DNA of 16,280 bases from Hymenoscyphus infarciens (taxonomy: Eukaryota > Ascomycota > Leotiomycetes > Helotiales > Helotiaceae), in assembly GCA_001414345.1 (NCBI GenBank), contig LLCB01000622.1, positions 1-16,280 of the forward strand, given 5' to 3'. Below are positions 1 to 10,172 of the stretch, in pieces; positions within the stretch are counted from its first letter, which is position 1, and every line of letters starts with the position of its first letter. A model generated the notes under the pieces. That model was given only the letters and a program-made list of their open reading frames with translations. It was not told the DNA's origin and did not search any database. The position numbers were made by a program, and so were the translations under genes.

Positions 1-680
1 CTATCTAGAATAGCCTAGGTAATAAGCTATTATAACTTATTTAGTAGCCTAACTACTAAATAAGAGACTAGATTAGATATATTTAATATATTATATAGTT
101 TTATATACTTATTTAGTAGTCTATCTATTAAATAAGAAGCTAATTCTTAATTATTTATAGTTTTATATACTTATTTAGTAGTCTAGCTACTAAATAAGAC
201 ACTAGATTAGATATATTTAATATATTATATAGTTTTATACTCTTATTTAGTAGTCTAGCTACTAAATAAGATACTAGTTTCGAAATATATTATATAGTTT
301 TCTAGACTTATTTAGTAGTCTAGCTACTAAATAAGAAGCTAATTCTTAATTATAAATAGTTTTATATACTTATTTAGTAGCCTAGCTACTAAATAAGAAG
401 CTAGATTAGATATATTTAATATATAATATAGGTTTATATACTTATTTAGTAGTCTATCTACTAAATAATAAGCTAATTCTTAATTATAAATAGTTTTATA
501 CTCTTATTTAGTAGTCTAGCTACTAAATAAGGCGCTAGTTTAAATATATTTAATATATAATAAAGTTTTATATACTTATTTAGTAGTCTAGCTACTAAAT
601 AAGAAGCTAATTATTAATTATAAAATATAATATATTCTTTTATATATCTATTTAATAGTCTAGGTACTAATTAAGATACT
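1..680. repeat. AT-rich satellite with two alternating palindromic units
   Basis: The core CTTATTTAGTAG-TCTAG-CTACTAAATAAG (12-bp arms, 5-bp centre, small variations) recurs with its first base at 36, 108, 170, 242, 307, 369, 441, 503, 575 and 648. Spacings are 72, 62, 72, 65, 62, 72, 62, 72 and 73 bp. The linkers are mostly of two kinds. The longer reads like ACTAGATTAGATATATTTAATATATTATATAG and the shorter like AGCTAATTCTTAATTATAAATAG. Much of the array is therefore a 134-bp dimer repeat, with some order breaks around 307-441. The last copy (648) is degenerate. CpA and TpG are nearly absent, as in the RIPped block that follows. The array may start before the window. No coding role is visible. 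Confidence 0.93.
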
Positions 681-724
681 AGAGTATTATTTTAATCTTT
701 ATCTTATCGTTTTATTATATAATT

Positions 725-1020
725 TACTAATAAACTTAAGTTCTTTCTTTTATTCGTAGCATCGTAGTATTACTACGTTATAAGTGTAGCAGTACGTGTT
801 ATACTAGCTGTTATAGCAGAGGTTAAGCCTTTTTAGAGGCTGTCGCGTAGGTATGACACGACCTTAAAAGAGACTAGACAGAGGGCAATTAGGTATACCA
901 GAGGTGCTATAGAGACAGATAGAGAGGCCGTTATTAGTACTAGAATCACGGTCGTAAAACTTTAATAAAACTATAACTAGGACTAGAAAAGCTAGAAGTT
1001 TCGAGAGCAGAGTTAATTAG
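725..1020. other. less mutated island inside the RIPped block, possible LTR remnant
   Basis: Compared with its surroundings, this stretch keeps many CpA and TpG sites and has more G+C (for example around 781-960). It starts near a 15-bp palindrome CGTAGTATTACTACG at 763-777. The sequence TGTTATAGCAGAGG at 809 would suit the TG end of an LTR. However, I find no second copy in the window, no target duplication and no clear right end. It could be a remnant of a less RIPped or younger insertion. The LTR idea is an inference only. Confidence 0.3.
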
Positions 1021-1100
1021 TATCTAATAGAGCTTCTTAATTTTTTGTTTTATTTTACGATTTTATTTTAGAACTTAAGAAGTTATAAGGATCTCTTAGA

Positions 1101-1257
1101 AGATATAAGACTATAGAGTAGAGAACCGATTCTCTAGTGATTATAGAGAACCGATTCTCTACTATTTATATTAGTAGATATTCGAAGCGCGTTTAGCAGT
1201 TCTTAGATAAAGCAGCGAGATATCTTCTAAGAGATATAGGACTATAGAGTAGAGAAC
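1101..1257. repeat. duplicated 26-bp word with doubled near-palindrome
   Basis: A 26-bp word beginning AGATATAAGACTATAGAG lies at 1101-1126 and recurs at 1232-1257 with one transition (A to G). Within the interval, the near-palindrome GAGAACCGATTCTCTA occurs twice in direct order, at 1121-1136 and 1146-1161, 25 bp apart. The origin and function are unknown. It could be an LTR or subterminal repeat of a decayed element. Confidence 0.7.
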
Positions 1258-3983
1258 TAGAGAACGGAACTAGGAAACTTAGGTTAGAGATATATTAGAG
1301 AATAGTCTTATATAAGATAGTATACTAAAAGACGATTATTATTAGTTCTATATAGAGGAGAGCTAACTAAGCTTTTATAAGAGGTATTATAATAAACTAA
1401 GTTAGTTATCTATAAGAATATTAAATTCGAATTAATATAAGAGAAATAGAAAGAGATACTAAGCTATTACTAAGAAGCCTAGAATAATAGACGTAAAGCC
1501 TAGTAATAAGTACTCTAAGAAGTATATAAGCGACTTTTAGATAAAACTCTATAAATAAGTACGTCTATAAAGCGCCTCTAAGTAGCTAAAAAGACTATTT
1601 AAATATAAAAAATAGAAAAAAGAAGTTATAAGATAGCTAGCGCTAAGCTAGACTAAATATAGTTATTAATTTACTAAGTATATACTAGAAAAATCGACTT
1701 CTAGATAATATATAGAAAGAGAGATAATATATATAAAGAAAATAATTTAGTTATAGTAGATATAACAAAGGTCGTAATTAGTCCTAATAACTAGAGATAT
1801 TAATACTATTATAAGATTACTATTAGAGTATCTATAGCTACGAAGTATATTATTATAATCTATAAGTAGATAGTATTTACTACTAATAGCTGAAAATTTT
1901 ATAGAATTAGCGTAGAAGTATAGAACGAACTCTGTAGTTATAATATATAAATAATATAATAATATTAATAAACTAACTTGTACTTCTTTAGCCTCTATCT
2001 AACTAACTAACTAGTTATAGGTCTTAGTACTAAAAGTGTTCGTAACTAAAATCCTCTAATTAGCTTCTTCTTCTTTACTTAGATCTCTCTTCGCAGGTTT
2101 ACTATATATAGTAAAAGACTAGGTCTTACTTCTATATAGCTGCTTATAATAGCTTATTAATTAAATGTTACTAATACTTTAATTATATATATTCTTCTAG
2201 TAGCTTATCTACTAAGTGTTATTAATAATTTACTTATATAAAGACTTAGTAGTTTAATTATTAAATAAGAGTTTAGATTATAAGTTACGTTTTAAAGCTT
2301 ATACTATAATCTCGCTAGAGACTTCTAGTTTTAATAAGAGCTAGATTAAAGTACTAATTCTTATTTTACTAATTTTATATAATAGCGTATAAAGAGAAAA
2401 GCTAGATATTCTTATTTAATTCTCTTCTATTTCTTAAAAGACTATAAAATACTTAAAGAAAATACTTATAAGAATTAGAACTTTCTTAGATTATATATTA
2501 CTTCTAGTTTTTTATAAAAGCGAAATATTAGACTAGTATTTTCTCTAACTACTTATATATTAAAATCTATCTAAGTTAATTCCTAGTTTACTAGATTCTT
2601 CTTTTTATAATAATGAAATTTCTTAGATATTTTACTTCTATACTACTTTTACTTCTTAATTTAAAGAAAAAGAGAGAGTAAAATATCGAGTCTTATAACT
2701 ATACTAATAATTAAACTATTTTAGAACTATTCTACGACTATTCTAATATTTAGTAAGTAATAGATTTACTAACTATCTATTACTAGAGTACTTCTAAGTT
2801 TAGATAGATTAGAGATTATTTATATAATAGATTATTATAGAATATAAAGACTATATCTACTGGTTTTTTAATTAGAATAGTTATAAGATAATTTATAGCT
2901 TTAAATAAGCTTTTTATAGTTCTATATTTTAGAATTATTTCTAAAACTCTTATAGAATAGACTTATATAGCTAAGAAAATTTTAGACGCTTTAGCTTAAG
3001 AAGTAGAGAGATATATAGACTTTTTTAAATACTTAGTATTATATATAAAACCTTAATACTAATACTATAGAAGTATAAGTTATAAAATCGTATAATTCAG
3101 CGGAAGTTAATATATATTTACTATAAAATAAAGTAGATAAGTACTTTATTTCTCTATAACTATCTAAACTACTCTAGAGAGTTTTCTTTAAAAAACTATC
3201 TAAGAATATTAAATAGACTTAATATAAGAATTATTAAAAACTGTCTTACTTTTATAAATCTCTCTAAATAACTCTACTATCTTATTAAGTATAATATAGT
3301 TCTAAGAGTAGCTTAAAAGAGTTATTTAATATAGTATTTTTAACTTTTAGAATTATATATTAAATAGTTTAAGAACTCTCTATTTCACTCTCTCTTTCTT
3401 TCTTTAAAATAAATCTTAACTAATAATAATATCTACTTACTCTAGCTATAATAATATTAATTCAAGCTATAATATATCTCTTTATTTTCTAATATATAGC
3501 TAGAAAATTACTTCTAACTACTTTTTTAAACTTAACTTCTATTTATAAGAACTTTCTTACTTCTATACTATTATTCTTATTATATTCTTCTCTAGTAACC
3601 TTTCTATTAACTATTAGAATTCGCTATTGGAATCTTAGTCTAAGATCTTAAGAACTCTCTTAGCTATAAGTTTAGAAACTAGTATAATAAAAGATTTAGA
3701 AGAAATACTTTTCTAAGCTATTTATTATAACTTTTAATTTCTTCTAATAAAAGAGAGAGCTTATTTATACTAGTCTATTATACTCGAGCTATATAATATC
3801 TAAATTTATAGTTATACTATTTAATAAAATAGATTTATAATCGTAGATTAAAGAAGCGTATTTAAAGAATATTACTACTTTAGTATCTTTATTTCTAAAC
3901 TCTCTAGAAAAAGTACGACGTAGACGTTTAAAAACTAATATTATAAATCTTATCTCGTTTAATTACTTTAAAATAGAACATAG

Positions 3984-4000
3984 TTTTTTTTTTTTTTTTT
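3984..4000. repeat. T17 homopolymer tract
   Basis: Seventeen consecutive T residues stand in a sequence that otherwise has only short runs. One reading is the poly(A) tail of a LINE-type (non-LTR) retroelement inserted on the minus strand, whose body would then extend to the right. No reverse transcriptase could be read there because of the density of stops, so this remains a suggestion. Confidence 0.6.
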
Positions 4001-5184
4001 AAGTAATACTATAGACTTAGACTAATACTAAGATTTTAAAGTAGACTTGCTTAGCTAATTATTACTAGAGTAGTTATCTAAGTCGAAGTTTACTTTTATT
4101 AATAAGATTATAGTTTTAGAGTAGGTTATAAAATAGTAAATAATTAAGAATAATAAAAACTTTATATAAGAAGTTTTAATACTTTCTTCTTTTTATTATA
4201 TTTTATAAGAAAATAGAAATCTTATTAGACGTAGCTTTTTTATAAGAGTTTTTCTATAAAGAATTTATATATTATATATCTAAAAAGAGCTTAAACTTAT
4301 TTTTAACTTAGTATTTTAAATAAGTTTATTTATTATAAATAATAATATATGTCTCTTACTAAGCTATAAAATTTCTATTTAAAAAAGCTAATTATAGACT
4401 ATCTAATAACTTAGATAATAAATAATTATTATTAAACTTCTATCGAATAGTAGTAAATTAACCTATCTAAGTCTATTTTAGAAACTATATACTTCTCTCT
4501 CTTTATTATATAAATTAACTTTTTAATAAAAGAATATACTTCTTTAAAGCTTTGAATTCTAATCTCTAATAAATATTATAAAAAATATTATCTATTATAA
4601 TAAGAGTTTAAAACCTAGTACTTAGTAATAATTTAGTAAATAGAAGTCTATAGTATTTTAAATAACTATATTATTAGAGTATTATAATAATACTAATTAT
4701 ATATTATTTAATACTTTATATAATAAAACCTAAAAAGTCTACTTTCTATTTATACTTTCTTATTACTTTACTACTATTTAATATACTTTTTTATATTAAA
4801 AATATATATAATTAATATATTAAATAATTACTAAAGTTCTAGCTTTTATTTTAATAAAATTAGTATTATATATTAGACGCTATTTAAAGCTAAACTAATT
4901 ATCTAAGATCTAATAACTTTAAAATATAATTTAAAAAATATTTATCTTATTATAAAGTTTTAAGTTTATATATAATTATATAAATTAATTTTAAGTTTAG
5001 TATATAAGATTTTATTTAATTAAATATAATACTTTTATATAACTTAGTTATAAATTACTAGTAGTATTTTAGAGAGATCTACGATATTTATTATATTATA
5101 TTAAGTATTTTAATAATTACTAGATTTCTAGATATAACTAATATACTATCGCTTATTAGTAGAAGAATAGTTAAGCTAGAGAAT

Positions 5185-5189
5185 AATAG
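5185..5189. repeat. left 5-bp target duplication (AATAG) of the LTR element
   Basis: AATAG directly precedes the TG start of the left LTR. The same five bases follow the right LTR at 6302-6306. A 5-bp duplication is typical of LTR-retrotransposon integration. Confidence 0.85.
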
Positions 5190-5345
5190 TGTGACGGTTT
5201 CAGACCTGTCACGTGACTCCTCACCGCCTGGCAGAATCCTGTATATTAGCATCGTTTAGAGCTATCTTCGCTCTTTACCTTTAGTTTTCGCGTTAATAAC
5301 CACGAATAGACTACTTCTCTACTCTACTTCTACCTTATTATTATA
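5190..5345 (+). repeat. left LTR of the miniature element
   Basis: This 156-bp LTR starts TGTGACGG. It ends TTATTATA where the right copy has TTATTACA, so its terminal CA is mutated to TA. Unlike the flanks and the interior, it keeps several CpA and TpG sites (for example CACGTG, CTCACCGCC, CTGGCAG, TAGCATCG). By hand I count 18 differences from the right LTR, all C/T or G/A transitions. In 16 of them the RIP-derived base is in the right copy. Confidence 0.9.
5208..5217. promoter_or_regulatory. palindromic E-box GTCACGTGAC in the left LTR
   Basis: This perfect 10-bp palindrome contains CACGTG, the known bHLH-binding core. In the right LTR the same site reads TTACGTAA: CACGTG became TACGTA by two RIP-type transitions. 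Use as a promoter element of the LTR is an inference. Confidence 0.4.
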
Positions 5346-5392
5346 TTAAACTAAAGCTAGTCTATTCGTAGTTATTAACGCGAAAACTAAAG
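5279..5392. repeat. 35-bp inverted repeat spanning the LTR/internal junction
   Basis: The left arm 5279-5313 lies inside the left LTR. The right arm 5358-5392 lies 12 bp inside the element. They are complementary at 34 of 35 positions. The single mismatch is a site where the left LTR has C while the right LTR and the right arm both fit T. The 44-nt loop (5314-5357) contains the LTR end at 5345. A transcript would fold into a strong hairpin where the primer-binding site is expected. Confidence 0.9.
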
Positions 5393-5502
5393 ATTACCTT
5401 TCTTATTCTATAAAAGATTTAAAATATATTAGACTCTTAACCTTACTTCTATTCTAGCCTCTCTACTACTAACTCTATAAACCCCTTTAAATAGCTTCTT
5501 TT

Positions 5503-5640
5503 AGACCTCTCGCTAGCGACTCTCAAATTAATACTAAGCTTAAGACCTCTCTCTAGCGTCTACGGACTCTCTTCTAATATCTTTAGATCTCTCTCTCTAG
5601 CGTCTATAAACTCTCTCTCTCTCTCTTTAAATAGCTAGTA
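5503..5640. repeat. three diverged units of about 41 bp, CT-rich
   Basis: Units start at 5503, 5543 and 5585. Each begins AGACCTCTC or AGATCTCTC and contains CTAGCG followed by ACTCTC. The third runs into a (CT)n stretch at 5611-5627. They lie inside the miniature LTR element and have no recognised function. Confidence 0.7.
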
Positions 5641-6132
5641 TCTAACTACTCTAATAATAGACTCTAACATCGTACGCTAGGTATATAACTTTAGCTCTCT
5701 TATTAAAAAGAAATATTAATATACTTACGTAATTAAAGTTTTAATAAGATAGCTTATCTAGCTTATTATTAGTTAATCTAAGCCTTCTACTAATAAGAAA
5801 GAGCTCTACGCTCTAATAAGAGAAGCCTTTTAAGTAGACCTTCTTACTTTTAGCTATATTGTTTTCTAATAACTCTTAAAGCCTTCTTCTCCTTCTTCTA
5901 ATATTATAAAAGCTCTTAAAGCCTATACTTTAGTAATCGGTAAAATCGTAGAAGTATACGCTAGTTACTTAGTAGATTATATAGATTAGTATTAGAGAGC
6001 GAATATAGAGAGTTTTAAGTAACTCGGCGTATAGCTAGCACTTTACTACTCTTATAGAGCTAGTATCTCATAGCTACCTTAGTAGATAGACAATTATATA
6101 GGTTTCTATAAAGCTCGAAGACGAGCTCTACT

Positions 6133-6145
6133 AAAGAGAGGGAAA
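6133..6145 (+). promoter_or_regulatory. polypurine tract next to the right LTR
   Basis: AAAGAGAGGGAAA lies immediately 5' of the right LTR start at 6146. This is the position of the plus-strand primer in LTR retroelements, and it sets the element orientation as plus. Confidence 0.75.
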
Positions 6146-6301
6146 TATAACAGTTTTAAACCTATTACGTAACTCCTCACCGCCTAGTAGAATCCTATAT
6201 ATTAGTATCGTTCAAAGCTATCTTCGCTCTTTATCTTTAGTTTTCGCGTTAATAACTACGAATAGACTACTTCTCTACTCTACTTCTATCTTATTATTAC
6301 A
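6146..6301 (+). repeat. right LTR of the miniature element
   Basis: This 156-bp copy of the left LTR starts TATAACAG (TG mutated to TA) and ends TTATTACA with the terminal CA intact. It carries most of the RIP-type changes that separate the two LTRs. AATAG follows directly. Confidence 0.9.
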
Positions 6302-6306
6302 AATAG
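6302..6306. repeat. right 5-bp target duplication (AATAG)
   Basis: Identical to 5185-5189 on the other side of the element. Confidence 0.85.
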
Positions 6307-7527
6307 TTCTTCTAAGTAAAAGCTAATAAAATACTTAGTTTTAGTTTTTTCTAAAACTAAAAATAGATTATATACTTTTAATAGTAAATTCTAATTATTT
6401 ATAACTTTAATAGATTATACGTCTTATTAAATATCTTTTATAATTTATAAAATAACTTTTTAATATAATAAAGTAGATTTTTAAAAAGAAACTATAACTT
6501 ATATAAGAGCTACTTAGTACTATAAGATACTAGTATTAAAAACCGAGTATTTATTAATTATTATTATAGTTTTAATAATATTTAATTATATTAGAAAAGA
6601 ACTTATAAGAATTTATTATATTATATAAATTATAATAATCTTCGAAAAATATTATATCGCTATCTAAGTCTAGTTCTAAAGAGAAATATATAAATATTAG
6701 CTAGAGTAGTAAATTTATTTAATTCTTATTTTTAACGAAATAGTAAAATTTAATAAATTTACTAAACTAGTTTATATTATAGTAGCTATTAAACTTATAT
6801 TATTATCGCTAGATTTAATTAAAGTATTATTAAAGTTTAATACTTTATATAAGCTACTTTTATTAATATAACTTATATAAGAGACATTAGAACTAGTTTA
6901 GAAGCTATTAATATAAGTCTCTTTTTAAAATACTCTATTTAATTAAATCTAGAAATCTAGTTATTTAGATATATATATATTATATTATATATACTATTAT
7001 ATAATTCTAGAATATAAAGCTAAAAGTATAAAAGTTTAAAATCTAGAGTAGAAAGCTATAATTCGATAAAGTTAGTAATATTATAGTATTATTATAATAT
7101 TAATTAAAATACTTATAATACTACTTTAAGATAATTCTAATAATATTTAATATACTTTTTTAAATTATTCTATTTTTACGACTTTATCTAACTTTATAAT
7201 AGATTATAATATAGTATAAAGTTTAAGATTTTAATAGAATAATTATATTTTAAATTAGTAGATTCTTTCTCTTTTTAAAATAAAGTCTCTAGTATTCTCT
7301 TTTAATAAGAGCTTATTTAGTATATATATAATTTAATTTAGATATCTAGAGTTTATATATAAGAGCTTATTTAACTTATTATAAAATACTATTAAATTAA
7401 CTAATAAATATACTAGAATCTTTTAAAAGTAGCTTAGTATATATTTATTTAATTATCTAATTATCTAATAATAAATTCTATAATCGTTTAGCTCTTTATT
7501 ATAATTATTAATAAGATAAATAATAGT
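6307..7527. other. RIP-saturated decayed repeat DNA
   Basis: AT-rich sequence with nearly no CpA or TpG and stops throughout all six frames. It probably continues the repeat into which the miniature LTR element inserted, because AATAG and the AT-rich context run on across the insertion. No gene, RNA or complete element was recognised. Confidence 0.8.
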
Positions 7528-7600
7528 CTTATAACTATAACGTATTTTTAGATTAAAAACGCTCTAAGAAGCTTAAATTTAAGAGGTGAAAACTCTGCTA

Positions 7601-7649
7601 TATATATAGAGAAAAGAGAGTACGTAAGACTCTCTTTTTCTATAATATA
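7601..7649. repeat. hairpin, 21-bp imperfect arms
   Basis: Arms 7601-7621 and 7629-7649 (TATATATAGAGAAAAGAGAGT against its near complement) surround ACGTAAG. They are enclosed by a second pair, TAAGAGGT at 7580-7587 and ACCTCTTA at 7649-7656. This sits just inside the left direct repeat of the 818-bp segment. Confidence 0.7.
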
Positions 7650-7654
7650 CCTCT

Positions 7655-7687
7655 TAGGCCTAGGAAAACGACAGCTTCCTAGGCCTA
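7655..7687. repeat. perfect 12-bp inverted repeat
   Basis: TAGGCCTAGGAA at 7655-7666 and its exact complement at 7676-7687 are separated by 9 bases. This is the second hairpin in series after 7601-7649. Such stems can act as terminators or element-end structures, but no gene lies next to it. Confidence 0.75.
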
Positions 7688-8171
7688 TAAACTTAAACTA
7701 GATTATAAAAGAACCTCTTAACTATATCGCTCTCTATTCCTACTATAGAGAAACTTATAGAGCTATATATATTACTTTAAACTCCTAAATAGCGATTCCC
7801 TAGATAATATTCTTAAGAGTAAGTTCTACTTCTAGATTCTATCTAACTTCCTCTCTTATACTCTAGCACGTTATTAGCTCTAGCTTTAGCGAAGACAGCG
7901 AGTAGCGTTCGTAGATATAGTAGCTCGTAGTTAGTATTATATTTATATACTAGCTTCTTGATCGTCTTAATCGAGTATCTCTTAAGATAGCTAGTACGCT
8001 GCTAAGCTTCCGGTTTATAATATCTCTAAGAGTAGTAGTAGCTAGCTTCGTAGCTAGGCTTTTATATAAGCTCGTCGAACGTAAGTATCTAAAGAGGTAT
8101 ACCTACTTAAGTAGAGCTTTCGCTATATTCGAAGTTAAGAGAGTTCTATAAAAGAGTCCTATCTACGCTTA

Positions 8172-8235
8172 TTAGAAGAGTTCTTATTCGCGCTCGTTAG
8201 AAGAGTCTTATATTCGAAGTTAGAAGAGCTCTACT
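8172..8235. repeat. three short tandem units beginning TTAGAAGAG
   Basis: TTAGAAGAG begins at 8172, 8197 and 8220, followed each time by a CT/TT-rich and then CG-containing tail. The units are about 24 bp with substantial divergence. Confidence 0.55.
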
Positions 8236-10054
8236 CGTAGTAGAGCTTCTAAATAGTTGTCGAATATAAGTATCGAAGGGTTAGTTACGCTAGCTAATAG
8301 CGGAGAGCGCTTTAAATACGTAGTAATACGTTAAATACGTAAGCAGAAGTTATAGAGTATACTATAAGTATAAACCGGGCTTATAACTATAACGTATTTT
8401 TAAGTTAAAAACGTGTAATAGTTAAAGAATAAAATATATACTAGAAAATATTCTAATTAGCGTAGTTTTAATAATAATAGAATAATTACTTTTTTTAATA
8501 AGAATAATCTTTTAAATAAATATTAGATTATTTAGCTAAATAATCTAGCTTAAAAAATATATAAGCTAAACGAGTTAGTATATATTAAAATATTAAAAAT
8601 ATTAAATTATCTATTATTATTATAATATCTTTTTAGTAGTATATATACTAAAGTATTTAAAAAATATACTAGCTAAATAGGCTCTAAGTATAGAGTTAAA
8701 AAATACTTCTATATTTTTAATTATATTATAGCTTTTTTATAAATATATTTAATTACTATTTTACTTATTATTATAATAATAGGAAATATATACTCTAAAG
8801 AGATATATAGAAGTGTATTTGAGAGAGTAAATACTAGATACTAATATAGAAGAAAAGACTAAATTAAGCCTTTTCTAACTATAGAAGAGTAGATAGCTAT
8901 ATATAAGAGATTTAGATAATATAAAAGAGAGTTAGATAGTATTAAAAGATCTAAAACCCGAAGTATAAAACCTTTCTAAATTAGATAATATAAAATAATA
9001 ACTACTGAAATCTTATAGATATAGTATATAATATATAATCTTAGCTATTTAAGATAGCTAGCTATTATAATCGTATATATATTAGTATATATATTAGTAT
9101 ATAAATTAGAGAAGTAGAGTTATCTAGTAATAATAGTAGTAGAGAGTTAATAATATATATATATATATATATATATCTAAAAGTTGAAAGCTAAGAGATT
9201 AAAAGAGTATATTAATAAATTTTAATAGTATATATCTTTATATATATATTTAAAGAAAGTATAAGCAAAAGTATATACTATAATATATAATAGCTAAACG
9301 TTAGTCTATATTATACTTTTTTTAGTAGAATATATATTATAAAAGAACTAATATATATAAGCTAAATAAGCTCTAAAAACTTTATAAAAGATAGTTCTAA
9401 AGCCTTTTTATAAGTAATTTAGAAAATAATCGTTTAGCTCTATACTTACTTATAAAACACGTGCTTTATAAATAAGAGAATATAATACGTTAATTCTAAT
9501 AATACGTCGATTTTTTTTAATATTTAAAAGTTATAAGTTTATATAAAAAATTTAAGTTCTAGCTTAAAGTTAATAGAATATCTCTACTATTCTAGAGTTT
9601 ATTAAAAAGTTTAAGATTTTAATAGAGAGCTTTTCTAACTACTATTCTAATTCTATAAGTAATCTATATAAGTATTATTTCTCTTAGAAAAGTATTTAAT
9701 AAGTACTTATTAAGATATTAGTCTTTATAGTAAGTATTAATAGAGTATTATTTTTTTTCTATATATCTTAAATATAGAGAGTTTAGATATTAAAAAAAAT
9801 CAATATATTACGTTATTTTATCTAATATACGAAGCGGATTAGATAAGATAGACTCGAGCGATTACTATACTATAGAAATACTAATAAGTAGTAGATAGTA
9901 TTACGTAATTTCGCCAGAGTTATAGAGTTTAACTAAGTAACTTATAGTTTATAGAAATTAATTATCTTAGGTAAAGAAGCGTTCTACTCTACTTAGTATT
10001 AAGTGAAGTTTCGAAGTTAATTTCTATTTACTTAAGTTTTTAAATAGTGATTTA

Positions 10055-10088
10055 AACTATAGTAAAATAGATTTATTTTACTATAGTT
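10055..10088. repeat. perfect 15-bp hairpin
   Basis: AACTATAGTAAAATA (10055-10069) is followed by the loop GATT and the exact reverse complement at 10074-10088. It lies in decayed repeat DNA with no adjacent gene. Confidence 0.8.
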
Positions 10089-10172
10089 AAGTAACCTTTA
10101 CTCTAAGAATACCTACGGTTTATATAATAGTATATAAAGGTTCTTAATATAATTTCTTAGCGTTTTTATTCT

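Larger units (their letters stand above)
681..5184. other. RIP-saturated decayed repeat DNA without readable genes
   Basis: This block is dominated by A, T and TpA. CpA and TpG are almost missing and every frame on both strands is full of TAA and TAG. Cytosines that remain are mostly before G, C or T. That is the established signature of RIP (CpA to TpA on either strand) in Pezizomycotina. The block probably consists of old transposon copies, but I could not recognise a transposase, reverse transcriptase or gag in any frame. A less mutated stretch and a few repeats inside it are listed separately. Internal element boundaries are not visible to me. Confidence 0.85.
5190..6301 (+). mobile_element. 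miniature LTR retroelement (TRIM-like), 1,112 bp
   Basis: Two 156-bp direct repeats begin TG (left copy, 5190-5345) and end CA (right copy, 6146-6301). AATAG lies on both outer sides, and a purine run AAAGAGAGGGAAA (6133-6145) abuts the right repeat. Together these are the structural hallmarks of an LTR element. The internal part is only 800 bp, far too short for gag-pol, so the element is non-autonomous, like the TRIM class. The interior is RIPped and has no ORF I trust. It carries a 35-bp arm complementary to the left LTR (see the hairpin entry) and three diverged units of about 41 bp (5503-5640). Orientation is taken from the purine tract. It inserted into sequence that is itself RIPped, so it is nested. 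Confidence 0.88.
7528..8413. mobile_element. 818-bp segment flanked by 34-bp direct repeats, class unknown
   Basis: The direct repeats lie at 7528-7561 and 8380-8413 (CTTATAACTATAACGTATTT..., two adjacent transition differences). They bound 7562-8379, which has visibly more G+C and more complex sequence than the RIPped DNA on both sides. The segment holds nested hairpins near its left end and a triplicated TTAGAAGAG word near 8172-8228. I see no TG...CA ends, no terminal inverted repeats, and no ORF. It might be an inserted element with an unusually long duplication, or a remnant bracketed by two copies of a longer repeat. Confidence 0.45.

Noticed and set aside
1..680. CRISPR-like array
   Set aside because: The spacers are themselves repeated in two types, and the context is eukaryotic RIPped DNA; it is a satellite.
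5650..6144. A protein-like frame in the interior of the miniature LTR element, interrupted only by TAA/TAG
   Set aside because: At least one other frame has as few stops, and absence of TGA is trivial in TpG-depleted DNA, so coding could not be supported.
6905..6960. Minus-strand peptide resembling the SPDLNPIE region of Tc1/mariner transposases
   Set aside because: The match needs a gap and several substitutions, and the surrounding frame shows no other transposase motif.
9451..9470. Near-palindrome around CACGTG as a regulatory site
   Set aside because: It lies in decayed repeat DNA far from any gene; no target promoter is apparent.
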